A stretch of DNA of 23,471 nt from NCBI GenBank assembly GCA_014885115.2, contig WKLE02002638.1, forward strand, positions 1 through 23,471, written 5' to 3'. Below the pieces are notes generated by a model. That model had not been told where the DNA came from, ran no database searches, and saw only the letters and a list, made by a program, of their open reading frames with translations. Positions 16,076 through 23,471 of the stretch are shown one piece after another. A program made the translations under genes and the position numbers. Origin of the DNA: Asterionellopsis glacialis (taxonomy: Eukaryota > Bacillariophyta > Plagiogrammaphyceae > Rhaphoneidales > Asterionellopsidaceae). Each line of letters starts with the position of its first letter. Position 1 is the first letter of the stretch.

Positions 16076-17632
16076 ATGAAAGTTCGACACGACTCTCCTC
16101 TTGGTAGTACCTTATTAGTACTTACCATGTTATGGATGAGTACGTGCCTTCCAATGAAAATATGTGGTTTTGGAACAATACCTACAGCGACAAACCCTAC
16201 TATTTCTGCTGGCCGTACTGTTTCACTTCATCGTCATGGTCATCAACATAATCAACAATCTTCGTCAACAACTAAAAGAATGATGGCCATTCGACAACAC
16301 AGACAATTGAGTACTTCCTATCAACCATCGTCGTCCACAGCCATGCATGCTCTTCCTGTGACAGCAGTAGCTTCTACGACGGCAACTGCCACTGGTATGG
16401 TATCATCCTTGGCCAACATACAACGTTCGTTACATGGAAATCCAACATTTGTATTATCGACATTGCTTTTATTATCCACCTTTGGTATCCGATTGGAACA
16501 AAAAACAACCTTGGGTAAGGCCTTGAGTGCACCCTTGGCTACCATGGCATTATCCCTCACCTTGGCCAACTTGGGTGTATTACCCTTTACCTCCTTTTTG
16601 TACAGTGGTGTCATTAATAAATTTTTGGTACCCTTGGCCGTTCCCATGTTACTGTACGACTCGAATCTTCGACGTGTCTTTTCAGATACAGGATCTTTAC
16701 TGGCAGCCTTTGTGATTGGAGCATTCTCCACCATTGTAGGGACATTGGTAGCCTTTCCCTTGTTGCCACTTGCCTCCTTGGGAAACAATGTGGGATGGCG
16801 TGTCGCGTGCGCCTTGGCAGCACGCCATATTGGGGGTGCTATCAATTTTGTGGCAGTGGCGGATACCTTGCAAATTAGTGGTACAGTGGTCAGTGCAGCT
16901 ATTGCAGCGGATAATATTGTGGTAGCCTTGTACTTTGGATTTTTATTTTACATATCCAAAGCTGGTGATGGTCAAGACGAAGAGCAACAACAAGAACAAC
17001 AGACTTCTGCCATTGCGACTACGGACGATGATTCAATAACAACAACAACAACAACATCAGAAGACACAGGACTGGGTAAGGGTGGTAGTCCCATTACATT
17101 AGAAACCTTAGGAGCTGCCATCACCGTATCGTCATGTTTGGTGACATTGGGTGGTATATTGACCAAAGTCTTATTTCCAGGCGTATCATCTTTACCCTTA
17201 ACATCTGTATTGACAGTTCTGGCAGCCACTCTATTTCCAAACTTCTTTTTACACATTAGGACAGCCGGATCTGCGTTGGGTATATTGTTTATTCAACTAT
17301 TCTTTGCAGCGTCAGGGGCAGCGGGGTCTATTCCTTTGGTATTAAAATCAGCACCATCACTCTTTGCCTTTTGTAGTCTTCAAATTGGTGTGCATTTCCT
17401 AACATTAATGACATTGGGCAAGGGATTGTTTAAATTACCATCTAGAGAATTATATTTAGCTTCCAATGCCAATGTAGGTGGTCCTACAACGGCTGCTGCC
17501 ATGGCACAAGCAAAGGAATGGCATCGATTGGTATTACCTGCACTCTTGGTTGGAATATTAGGTTATGCATCTGCAACTGCTATTGCATTGGCACTTGGTC
17601 CTATTTTAGTAAAATTACCAACAATTTTCTAA
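16076..17632 (+). CDS. DUF819 multi-pass membrane protein, plastid-targeted
   Basis: ATG at 16076 (an in-frame TTG lies 12 codons earlier), 518 residues, intronless. Residues 1-31 form a signal peptide, with a likely cleavage just before F32 (ICG-FGTIP), followed by about 80 residues rich in S/T/H/Q. This matches the bipartite presequence of diatom plastid proteins, where phenylalanine follows the cleavage site. The mature part has about ten hydrophobic helices in two halves (about 122-296 and 338-516), split by a charged, Q/T-rich loop at 297-337. Hallmarks: AARHIGGAINFVAVADTL (248-265) and NANVGGPTTAAAMA (464-477), which I recognise from the DUF819/YjcL family. Known: the family occurs in bacteria and in plant chloroplasts and its transport function is not settled. 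Inferred: inner envelope or thylakoid transporter-like protein. Upstream gene NTAN1 is divergent and unrelated in function. Confidence 0.85.
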   Translation: MKVRHDSPLGSTLLVLTMLWMSTCLPMKICGFGTIPTATNPTISAGRTVSLHRHGHQHNQQSSSTTKRMMAIRQHRQLSTSYQPSSSTAMHALPVTAVASTTATATGMVSSLANIQRSLHGNPTFVLSTLLLLSTFGIRLEQKTTLGKALSAPLATMALSLTLANLGVLPFTSFLYSGVINKFLVPLAVPMLLYDSNLRRVFSDTGSLLAAFVIGAFSTIVGTLVAFPLLPLASLGNNVGWRVACALAARHIGGAINFVAVADTLQISGTVVSAAIAADNIVVALYFGFLFYISKAGDGQDEEQQQEQQTSAIATTDDDSITTTTTTSEDTGLGKGGSPITLETLGAAITVSSCLVTLGGILTKVLFPGVSSLPLTSVLTVLAATLFPNFFLHIRTAGSALGILFIQLFFAASGAAGSIPLVLKSAPSLFAFCSLQIGVHFLTLMTLGKGLFKLPSRELYLASNANVGGPTTAAAMAQAKEWHRLVLPALLVGILGYASATAIALALGPILVKLPTIF

Positions 17633-18381
17633 TAATTTAAAAAAAAAAAGGATTTTATAAAATAGTATCAAATCTTTGCTTGGTAGAGCGTATGTGGTTG
17701 AAGAACAATAGGATAACTGTTTTTGCTACACGACTTCCAACCATCAGAAATTTAAAGTTGTCTAGAAAGAATGAAATAACATTTGATTCTGCCATGAATG
17801 TATTTTTTTGTCACAAAAACACGATCCTCACGTGTCGAAGAAGATGAGCGTGTACGAACATGGCAAGGTACAAGAAGAACGTCAATTGGAACAAATGCTG
17901 TATGAAACCCCCCATCACCACCCGGTTGTTGCAGATTCATCATCTGCTCCTAACGATTTGCCATTTAAAACTTGGTGATACATAAAACACAATAGCTGGC
18001 ACGATCCATCAAACAATTGACGGATGAATGGTAAAAGAGGTGATCATTAAAGGAGGAATAAAAAAGGGAAACTTGTAATACAACTAGTAACTACGTGTAC
18101 ATGTGTTTATATTTACAAATTCACTCATTTTCATAGTAGAGCATAAATTTCTTTCATAAATTTTACTGATTTCGTTGGTATCGTCGTAGTCGTCGTCAGA
18201 GTGCTTGATGTTTTCTTTCATAAAAGTGGCAATGCAAATAAGACATTTTAATCCTATCCATCATCTGTCAGAATATTGTAGTGTCGTGCCATTTCATTTT
18301 CTCTCGTTGCCTTGTCAGATGTCAATAGTGTAATATAACTCTGTCCAGATCTCAAGCAAATCTCAATCAATTTTTCAATCT
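17633..18381. other. Convergent 3' ends of DUF819 and SIM-protein genes
   Basis: Both neighbours point into this gap, so it should hold two 3' untranslated regions. An A-run (17638-17650) directly follows the DUF819 stop codon. The middle (17817-17978) is richer in GC and codon-like, with open frames on both strands; the best is listed separately. From about 17980 to 18381 I see only AT-rich sequence without repeats or genes. Confidence 0.4.
17844..17978 (+). CDS. Candidate 44-residue small ORF or lone exon
   Basis: ATG at 17844, TGA at 17976-17978. The product begins MSVYEHGKVQEERQLEQMLY and ends NDLPFKTW: an amphipathic helix rich in E, Q and L, then an H/P/S-rich linker. The composition is far more protein-like than the flanking AT-rich DNA. 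A second frame (ATG near 17793, 35 codons) and a 63-codon minus-strand frame overlap it, so coding strand and frame are not certain. It could be a true small protein, the last exon of an unrecognised transcript, or a decayed gene fragment. No family known. Confidence 0.3.
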   Translation: MSVYEHGKVQEERQLEQMLYETPHHHPVVADSSSAPNDLPFKTW

Positions 18382-20679
18382 TTAGGATATCTCAATAACT
18401 ACAGCTTTTTCGCTTTTGCCTGGTGTCACTGATCGAGGTTGAAGCTTTGATGATGCTGTACCACCATTGTTACCTCTATTTTCATTGGCATCAAAACTAT
18501 CGAGAAGAACAATAACCTCATCATCGTCGTCACCACCCTCATTTCTTTCACCCTTTTCCTTGTTACTCTTTTGTTTCTTTGTCTCATTTGAAGGTGCTGT
18601 CACTGTTGCTGATGATGATGTCATCAGGAGAGATTGTTCTGGATCGATAGGTAAACCCTTTTCTTTTGCTTCAGTTCTAGCTTGTAAAAATAATCGTGGT
18701 ACACCACCCTGTTGTTCACCAAGTGCATACATGATATGTTCTAATTTGATTGCTTCTTGTCGTATCCGATCAGCTATCCATTGCTGTTGTTCTGTTTCTG
18801 TGGATGTAGCCCCAGTAATATCATCTGTTTTTACTTCCTTGGTGTTTTTGTTGATATCGGAATTGTCTTGTGGATCTTGGTTGTTGTTGTTCCTGTTGTT
18901 GCTGCTGCTGGAAGACGGCGAAGGAGGTCCAACAACAAGTTGTTTTGAAAGCTGAACAAAGTATCTCCATGGGACACATAAACCATACCATTTTTGTGCC
19001 TTTTGTTCTAAAAGTAATAATCTTATGATATGACATTTTATTTTGGAATAATCTATCCAACATTTGTTGTTGGTTGTTGAGGATGATAATGATACTGTCT
19101 GTTCCTCGGTGCTTTTATTTTTATAATTGTTGCCATCACCTTTATGTTCCGTATTATCTTTATCTGTATCATCATTATCAATGCCTTTTACTGTAATATT
19201 CATATTCCATTTGGATTTCGTTTCATGTAAGATTGTACTTTTTGGAAATAATTGTTGTAATGTTTGAAAAGATGTTGCCTTTGACAATTGTTGTTCCCAC
19301 GATAATTTAAGTTTGTGGGCTTGTTCTTTCTCATATTGTTCGGAAGATAATCGTGCTTGATCCATTTTACGTGCTTCTTCCATCTCTTCTCGTTGTGCGA
19401 CAATCCACATCATGGACATCTCGGCAATCAGAGTTGCATCATTGTTGCTACTACTACTACTACCATTACCAAGATTTGTTTCAATCGTATGTCGTATCCC
19501 TCCTAACATTTCACGCACATTTTGAAATCCCATTTGTCGTAAGCATTGCAACGATGTATGCTCTAAGGGTGTACAAGGTTGTATATCATAATCCACAGAA
19601 GACGATGATAATGACGATTGTCCGTTATTTTGCTTCGCATGTTGTTCTCTTTCCGTTTTAATTTTAGGTTTGGGTGATGGTGTTTTAAACTTTGTACGAG
19701 GTGATGGAGACTTTTTTTTAGGACTTGGTCGTTTGGCAGCTGCATGTTGTCGTTGGTGGTGGTGAGGTTGAGGAAAGCTTTGCAGATAAGTATTTCTATT
19801 ATTCATTTGGACAAAAGGTGTTGTTCCATTTTGGGGGAGTTGTGGTGGTTGATGCCCATGATATGGACCTGCCATCATATGGTGATGATGCGTTGCAGGT
19901 GGTCCATAGGAATTAGTAAGATAGTTATTTCTGTTGTATGGACCAGGATGAAATGTCGGTTGTGACGATGACGGAAAAGCATTGTTATTTTTCATATTTC
20001 TGTTTTGGTTGTCCCCAGGCGATTTGGTAGCACTGGGACCAGCACTACATGATGTTGTAATCTCCGCCGTTGTCGAGGGTGACGGTGACGTTGCTGTTTG
20101 AAGTACTAGTAAAAAACTAGTATTTTCTAGTGTGAGTGAAGAATCCATATAAAATAATTTTTGGATGGATTCAAGCCATACAATCTTTTTAGGGTTACCA
20201 GGAGGTTTGGGCGCTGCTACTACATGTGATATTCCAGAATCATTATTATTATGTGAACTTGCAATACTTTTCAATTCACGCCATAATGCTTTAAGATCAA
20301 CAACTTTATCAATCAAGTAACAAAGAAGGAAAGAGGATTAGATAGAAAGAAAAAAATCACATTCAAACAATTGTGTATGAGTCTTCGAGAATGTTTTGAC
20401 CACACACACCCGTAGGTTACGCTGGCCAATGTGTCATTAGAATTGCCATGCACCAAGTGCAGCACTCAAGTTTTACATTGTGAAACACCTATGCTAGAAA
20501 TGAAGGCAACCACCGTACAATGCATAAGCAGACTCACCTGTCAAGAAGCGTAGATCATTTATCTCCTGTAGAGATTTTATTCTATGATTGCAATGAATGT
20601 TTCCATTACTGTTTTTCTTGGTTAAAACATCAATGATCCAGTCTCTCGCTCTTGCAGGAACTGCAATAGCTTGTTCCAT
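18382..20679 (-). CDS. Two-exon low-complexity protein with UBA-like and SUMO-interacting-like motifs, 687 aa
   Basis: The long frame (20316-18382) has only a TTG at its start and a stop just upstream, so the start lies in another exon. Exon 1 is 20679-20538 (ATG, begins MEQAIAVPARARDWIIDVLT), the intron 20537-20304, and exon 2 20303-18382. Phase 1 meets phase 1, giving LRFLT-VVDLKALWRELKSI. In the 687-residue product: helical N-terminus (1-115); N/P/H/Q-rich disorder (about 125-235); basic SPK/SPR repeats (about 238-264); a helix-rich block from about 298 with QMGFQNVREM, reminiscent of a UBA-type MGF loop; a charged helix (about 350-385); a second conserved-looking block with LLLLEQKAQKWYGLCVPWRY (about 475-495); then an acidic tract running into EVIVLLD (about 642-649) and a terminal VVIEIS. 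Inferred: nuclear adaptor responsive to SUMO or cell-cycle kinases (SP sites). Family unknown to me. Confidence 0.75.
20304..20537 (-). other. Inferred 234-nt intron of the SIM-protein gene
   Basis: Minus-strand donor is acag|GTGAGT (intron from 20537). The intron end has a pyrimidine-rich run (cctctttccttctttgttac) and the first AG after it is gataaag, ending at 20304. A second AAG 15 bases later is also in frame and would remove five residues. The donor is near-consensus; the acceptor is weaker (AAG rather than CAG/TAG). Confidence 0.75.
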
Positions 20680-21430
20680 TATTTCTTTACTATTTTATAA
20701 ACTTATTGCTGTATTCAGTATAGTTTTGCCCCTAAATTTCGTTTATTATTATTATTATTATTTTCAAAAATGTAGAATGATGAATGCATGTGTGTGCATG
20801 AATGGATCGTCGGCAGGGAAAGAGAAACAAAGGGTTGAGAAATATGTCTTCTCAGCTCGCTTTTCACTCTAATATTTTGTATTACGCTGTATCTTTGGTC
20901 AGTGTCATGAAATTGACAAAAGAAATGATATATCAGTGGCTGCACGTGTGTTTGCAGTGTCAGTTGTTGTTTCTACTCTCTACTTAGAGAGAGTTCGATA
21001 AACTCTCTCTCTCACTAGAGTAGAGACTAGTCTATTCCAGTGCGCATAAAGCTTTGCCTTACCGGTCCCGCTTATCCAATACCGATATTCTCCGTTTTTT
21101 GACCCCCCCCAAAACGATAGGTACATTGACGGACGGACGGACAGAATATTGGTACCGGATATCGGGTTTCGAAGGTTTGGTACCTTACCGGGCGTTTTTC
21201 GTCACCATAGTTGAGTCGAATGGGTCGGAAATTGGGTTGAACCAAAAATTGAAGATTGAAAAAGGATCGGGGAGGGTGCACCTTCAACAAGGTGTACGTG
21301 GACTCCTACTAAAAATAATTTACTACAGTTGGGCCACAGTATCACGCCCCGAAATCAATGCAAGAAAAACAAAAAGCATTACAAATCGACACATAATTAC
21401 GAAATTTCTTTAAAAACGCGCCTTGAAAAG
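20680..21430. promoter_or_regulatory. Divergent promoter region between SIM-protein and light-harvesting genes
   Basis: 751 bases holding both promoters. Contents: a (TTA)n microsatellite near 20743-20763; a hairpin at 20986-21010; an imperfect inverted repeat (21076-21090 with 21144-21158, 12 of 15 positions paired); a C8 run near 21103-21110; and four GGAC/GACG units near 21129-21141. A 119-codon frame at 21054-21413 begins with TTG and I regard it as chance. The leader just before the light-harvesting ATG is A-rich (gaaaagATG). No unambiguous TATA box. Confidence 0.5.
20986..21010. repeat. 10-bp inverted repeat (GA/CT-rich hairpin)
   Basis: Arms agagagagtt (20986-20995) and aactctctct (21001-21010) flank the loop cgata. 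Additional CT/GA runs follow to 21030. It lies about 420 bases upstream of the light-harvesting ATG and could be a regulatory CT/GA element or merely low-complexity DNA. Confidence 0.7.
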
Positions 21431-22201
21431 ATGAAGACTGCCGCCGCTGTTCTTGCCCTTGCCGCTTCGGCCTCTGCTTTCGCACCTGCCTCTAAGGCCC
21501 CTCGTGCCACTGTTGCCGTTCAGGAAACCAAGGCCGATCTTGAAGAATTGGCTAAGAAGCTTAACCCTGTTGTCGGTTTCTACGATCCTCTCAACCTTGC
21601 CGAGGCTGAATTCTGGGGAACCTCTAACGAGGCTACCATCGGTTTCCTCCGTCACGCTGAAATCAAGCATGGCCGTATTGCTATGTTTGCTTTCGTTGGA
21701 TACATTGTCCATGCTAACGGAATCAAGTTCCCCTGGGCCATGCAAATGGACGGAGCTAGCTTCCCCACTGAGACCAACCCCCCTGCTCTTTGGGACACCG
21801 TCAGTGATTCTGCCAAGTGGCAAATCTTCTCTCTTATTGCCTTCCTTGAATTCTGGAGTGAACTTTCCACACCTAACCACAAGCATTACATGGCTGGTGG
21901 AAAACCCGGTGACTTCCCTGACTTCACCACTGGACCTGATGGCATCCCTCACCCTGTGCCCTTCAACCTTTACGATCCTTTCCGTTTCTCCAAGAACATG
22001 AGCGAAGAAAAGAAGGAAAGCCGTCTCCGCGCTGAAATCAACAACGGCCGTCTTGCTCAACTCGGTATCTTTGGTTTCCTCTGTGAACAGACCACCCCCG
22101 GATCCGTTCCTCTTCTCACCGGAATCGTCCAACCTTATGATGGTGAACCCATGGCACCCTTCACCACCAACGTCCTTGGAGCCCCATTCGGCCTTAACTA
22201 A
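21431..22201 (+). CDS. Fucoxanthin-chlorophyll a/c light-harvesting protein
   Basis: ATG at 21431 chosen because it opens a signal peptide; the frame runs upstream only to TTG codons. 256 residues. Residues 1-16 are a signal peptide ending ASA, then F17-A-P: the diatom plastid-import motif. Mature protein: helix 1 with the E-I-K-H-G-R chlorophyll-ligand motif (77-82, in AEIKHGRIAMFAFVGY), helix 2 about 129-144 (KWQIFSLIAFLEFW), helix 3 with E-I-N-N-G-R (202-207, in RAEINNGRLAQLGIFGF). Known: such proteins bind chlorophyll a, chlorophyll c and fucoxanthin in the thylakoid and feed the photosystems. The Lhc subfamily cannot be settled by eye. Leucine codons are mostly CTT/CTC and most codons end in C or T, unlike the TTG/TTA-rich neighbours, consistent with very high expression. 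Intronless. Confidence 0.97.
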   Translation: MKTAAAVLALAASASAFAPASKAPRATVAVQETKADLEELAKKLNPVVGFYDPLNLAEAEFWGTSNEATIGFLRHAEIKHGRIAMFAFVGYIVHANGIKFPWAMQMDGASFPTETNPPALWDTVSDSAKWQIFSLIAFLEFWSELSTPNHKHYMAGGKPGDFPDFTTGPDGIPHPVPFNLYDPFRFSKNMSEEKKESRLRAEINNGRLAQLGIFGFLCEQTTPGSVPLLTGIVQPYDGEPMAPFTTNVLGAPFGLN

Positions 22202-23044
22202 ATAGACTGCATTTTCAATTTTTGGAATCCCGAAGTAAATAGACTTATATAATTGCGGTATAAATTAATATTTCGGTTGAGTCTACACACGTGATTTTTT
22301 TTTTTCATTATCTGCTTTTACTTCCATCTGCATAAGATTAGTAACGCAGATCCGCTGTTTGTTGACTGTGTCATAGTCCTGAACATTCCCCTTTTATCAG
22401 TGAAGAACAAAATCATGTAATCAATCAGTGCATGCATGGATTGTCGATACAATTAGTCGTAGTCCTGCTTGGCCGGGTGGGAATACACCTGCTGAATATC
22501 GGTATGTATCATGGCTAGAGACTTTGCCAGCAATTTTATAGAGGCCAACTGCGATGAGTATGCAGAGATTTAATGAGGCTTGCAAAGGAGAACAACTTGG
22601 CGACAGGTTGATTCAAGTCTAACCTGTGGAGTTTAGCTCATACCAGTAAAACGAAACAACAACCACTGTTGATCAAAACGTTCAAGATCCAAAACGCCGA
22701 TGACAGGATCATTGCGTTGAGCGTTTCCAAGCAGCATAGTCTGTTCCCTGTATCTGGAGGAATGCTCATAAAAAGATCATCTACAAAAATAACTCTCTGT
22801 AACACTCTTGGACTTAAAGTATGCAAAAATGCAGCTTGGGTGTCTTTTTTAGGAATATTCGTATCCATGATCATAAATAAAGATCACGTCACGATTGAAG
22901 AATCACGGTTTAGAAAAATAACTTTTAATTTAGTCTCATTCCTTTCAAAATAACCAATTGAAACCCTGGGTTACTGCACTTTACTAGCAAACAGTTGAGA
23001 GTCTGCTGTAGTTCTCAGTGACACGAGACAATGCACGTAGCACA
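22202..23044. other. 3' flank of light-harvesting gene, no firm gene
   Basis: About 840 bases. The first part (22202-22320), with T- and A-rich runs, should be the 3' untranslated region of the light-harvesting gene. No repeat or RNA gene recognised. On the minus strand 22874-22633 holds two overlapping protein-like frames, listed separately. Confidence 0.4.
22633..22874 (-). pseudogene. Possible frameshifted gene fragment
   Basis: A minus-strand frame starts with ATG at 22874 (MIMDTNIPKKDTQAAFLHTL...VLQRVIFVDDLF). Its later part turns hydrophobic and cysteine-rich, while a neighbouring frame from 22770 takes on protein-like composition (YEHSSRYREQTMLLGN, then DPVIGVLDLERFDQQW) until TAA at 22635-22633. 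A shift between the two near 22770 would give a coherent product of about 80 residues. Family not recognised; it may be an old fragment or a sequencing-level indel. Confidence 0.3.
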
Positions 23045-23254
23045 ATGCTAGCCATTATTCCTTTCGATGCTGACATTGATTCGTCCAAGTTGGACTTTGT
23101 CAAACATTGCCGCACCACTACCAAAGTGGATGACACTCAAGAGACAACCAAGGGACGTATTCCAAGCTCTCCAAAGATGCCCAACCTTATGAAACTTTAC
23201 AGATCTTCACCAAGTTTGCCCAATTTTGAACAAACCATCGCCGGACTGCTACAG
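23045..23254 (+). CDS. Candidate first exon of a gene running off the right edge
   Basis: ATG at 23045 opens a frame with balanced composition: MLAIIPFDADIDSSKLDFVK, later PSSPKMPNLMKLYRSSPSLP, a short S-P-x-M/L-P motif repeated. The frame continues to TGA at about 23395, but its last 45 codons look less protein-like. A possible donor (ctacag|gtccta) is at 23255 and a pyrimidine-AG acceptor (tttctttcaag) ends at 23331. In a different frame, 23334-23471 is open to the window end. The phases do not match with this donor, so the true joint is unresolved. Family not recognised. Confidence 0.4.
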
Positions 23255-23333
23255 GTCCTAAATTTGCATTTATGTTCCCTCAACATTTGGTTGGATACCA
23301 TTTTTAATGATGCATATTATTTTCTTTCAAGAA

Positions 23334-23471
23334 CTCCCTTCAGAAACACTGTGCATGTCGAATATCATATTAATGGCTGGGAGTACTGTTATTGATAAAG
23401 AGGTAGCTACCGTTGTTAATATTACATCATATTCGTCATTTTGTGCAATCACTGCTACCGAAGGCACTAGT
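23334..23471 (+). other. Open frame at right edge, possible exon or new gene start
   Basis: 46 codons without a stop up to the last base, with an ATG inside (MSNIILMAGSTVIDKEVATV). It is either the second exon of the 23045 gene, needing a phase-1 donor that I could not fix, or the start of a separate gene. Confidence 0.3.

Noticed and set aside
21054..21413. 119-codon frame upstream of the light-harvesting gene
   Set aside because: Starts with TTG, overlaps the leader of a strongly supported gene and resembles no family.
1..23471. tRNA, rRNA, CRISPR arrays, operon-like defence or toxin cassettes
   Set aside because: None seen on either strand; the window is ordinary eukaryotic nuclear DNA with single-gene units.

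Overview
The window is nuclear DNA from a photosynthetic stramenopile, almost certainly a diatom. The clearest evidence is a fucoxanthin-chlorophyll a/c protein gene (21431-22201) whose presequence ends in the ASA-FAP plastid-targeting motif. A plastid-type presequence on a DUF819 membrane protein, introns of about 90-230 bases, single-gene (non-operon) layout and long Q/N/S/T-rich tracts fit this. I cannot name the species.

Layout. Positions 1-1913 (+) hold an auxin-efflux-carrier/PILS-like transporter that enters from the left edge. Positions 2182-2342 (+) hold a broken, inverted copy of part of a gene located further right. Positions 2407-4182 (-) encode a C2-TerD-TerD protein. Positions 4781-9671 (-) encode a very large PDZ/zinc-motif protein of 1598 residues in two exons; the intron at 5508-5601 is inferred here. 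Positions 9672-13258 are gene-poor and contain a decayed DDE transposase (about 10072-10849). Positions 13259-14665 (-) encode a protein N-terminal asparagine amidohydrolase (NTAN1), an enzyme of the Arg/N-degron pathway. After a 1.4 kb gap, 16076-17632 (+) encode the plastid-targeted DUF819 membrane protein. Positions 18382-20679 (-) encode a two-exon low-complexity protein with SUMO-interacting-like motifs. Positions 21431-22201 (+) are the light-harvesting gene. A partial, uncertain gene enters the right edge from about 23045.

The genes do not form an obvious pathway and I see no operon-like or defence-like cassette. The main results are structural: two introns that join apparently separate reading frames, a hidden inverted partial gene duplication flanking the TerD gene, a transposase with intact catalytic residues but two identifiable lesions, an NTAN1 orthologue, and a PDZ domain interrupted by long disordered inserts. 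Assignments rest on motif recognition by eye; no database search was run.
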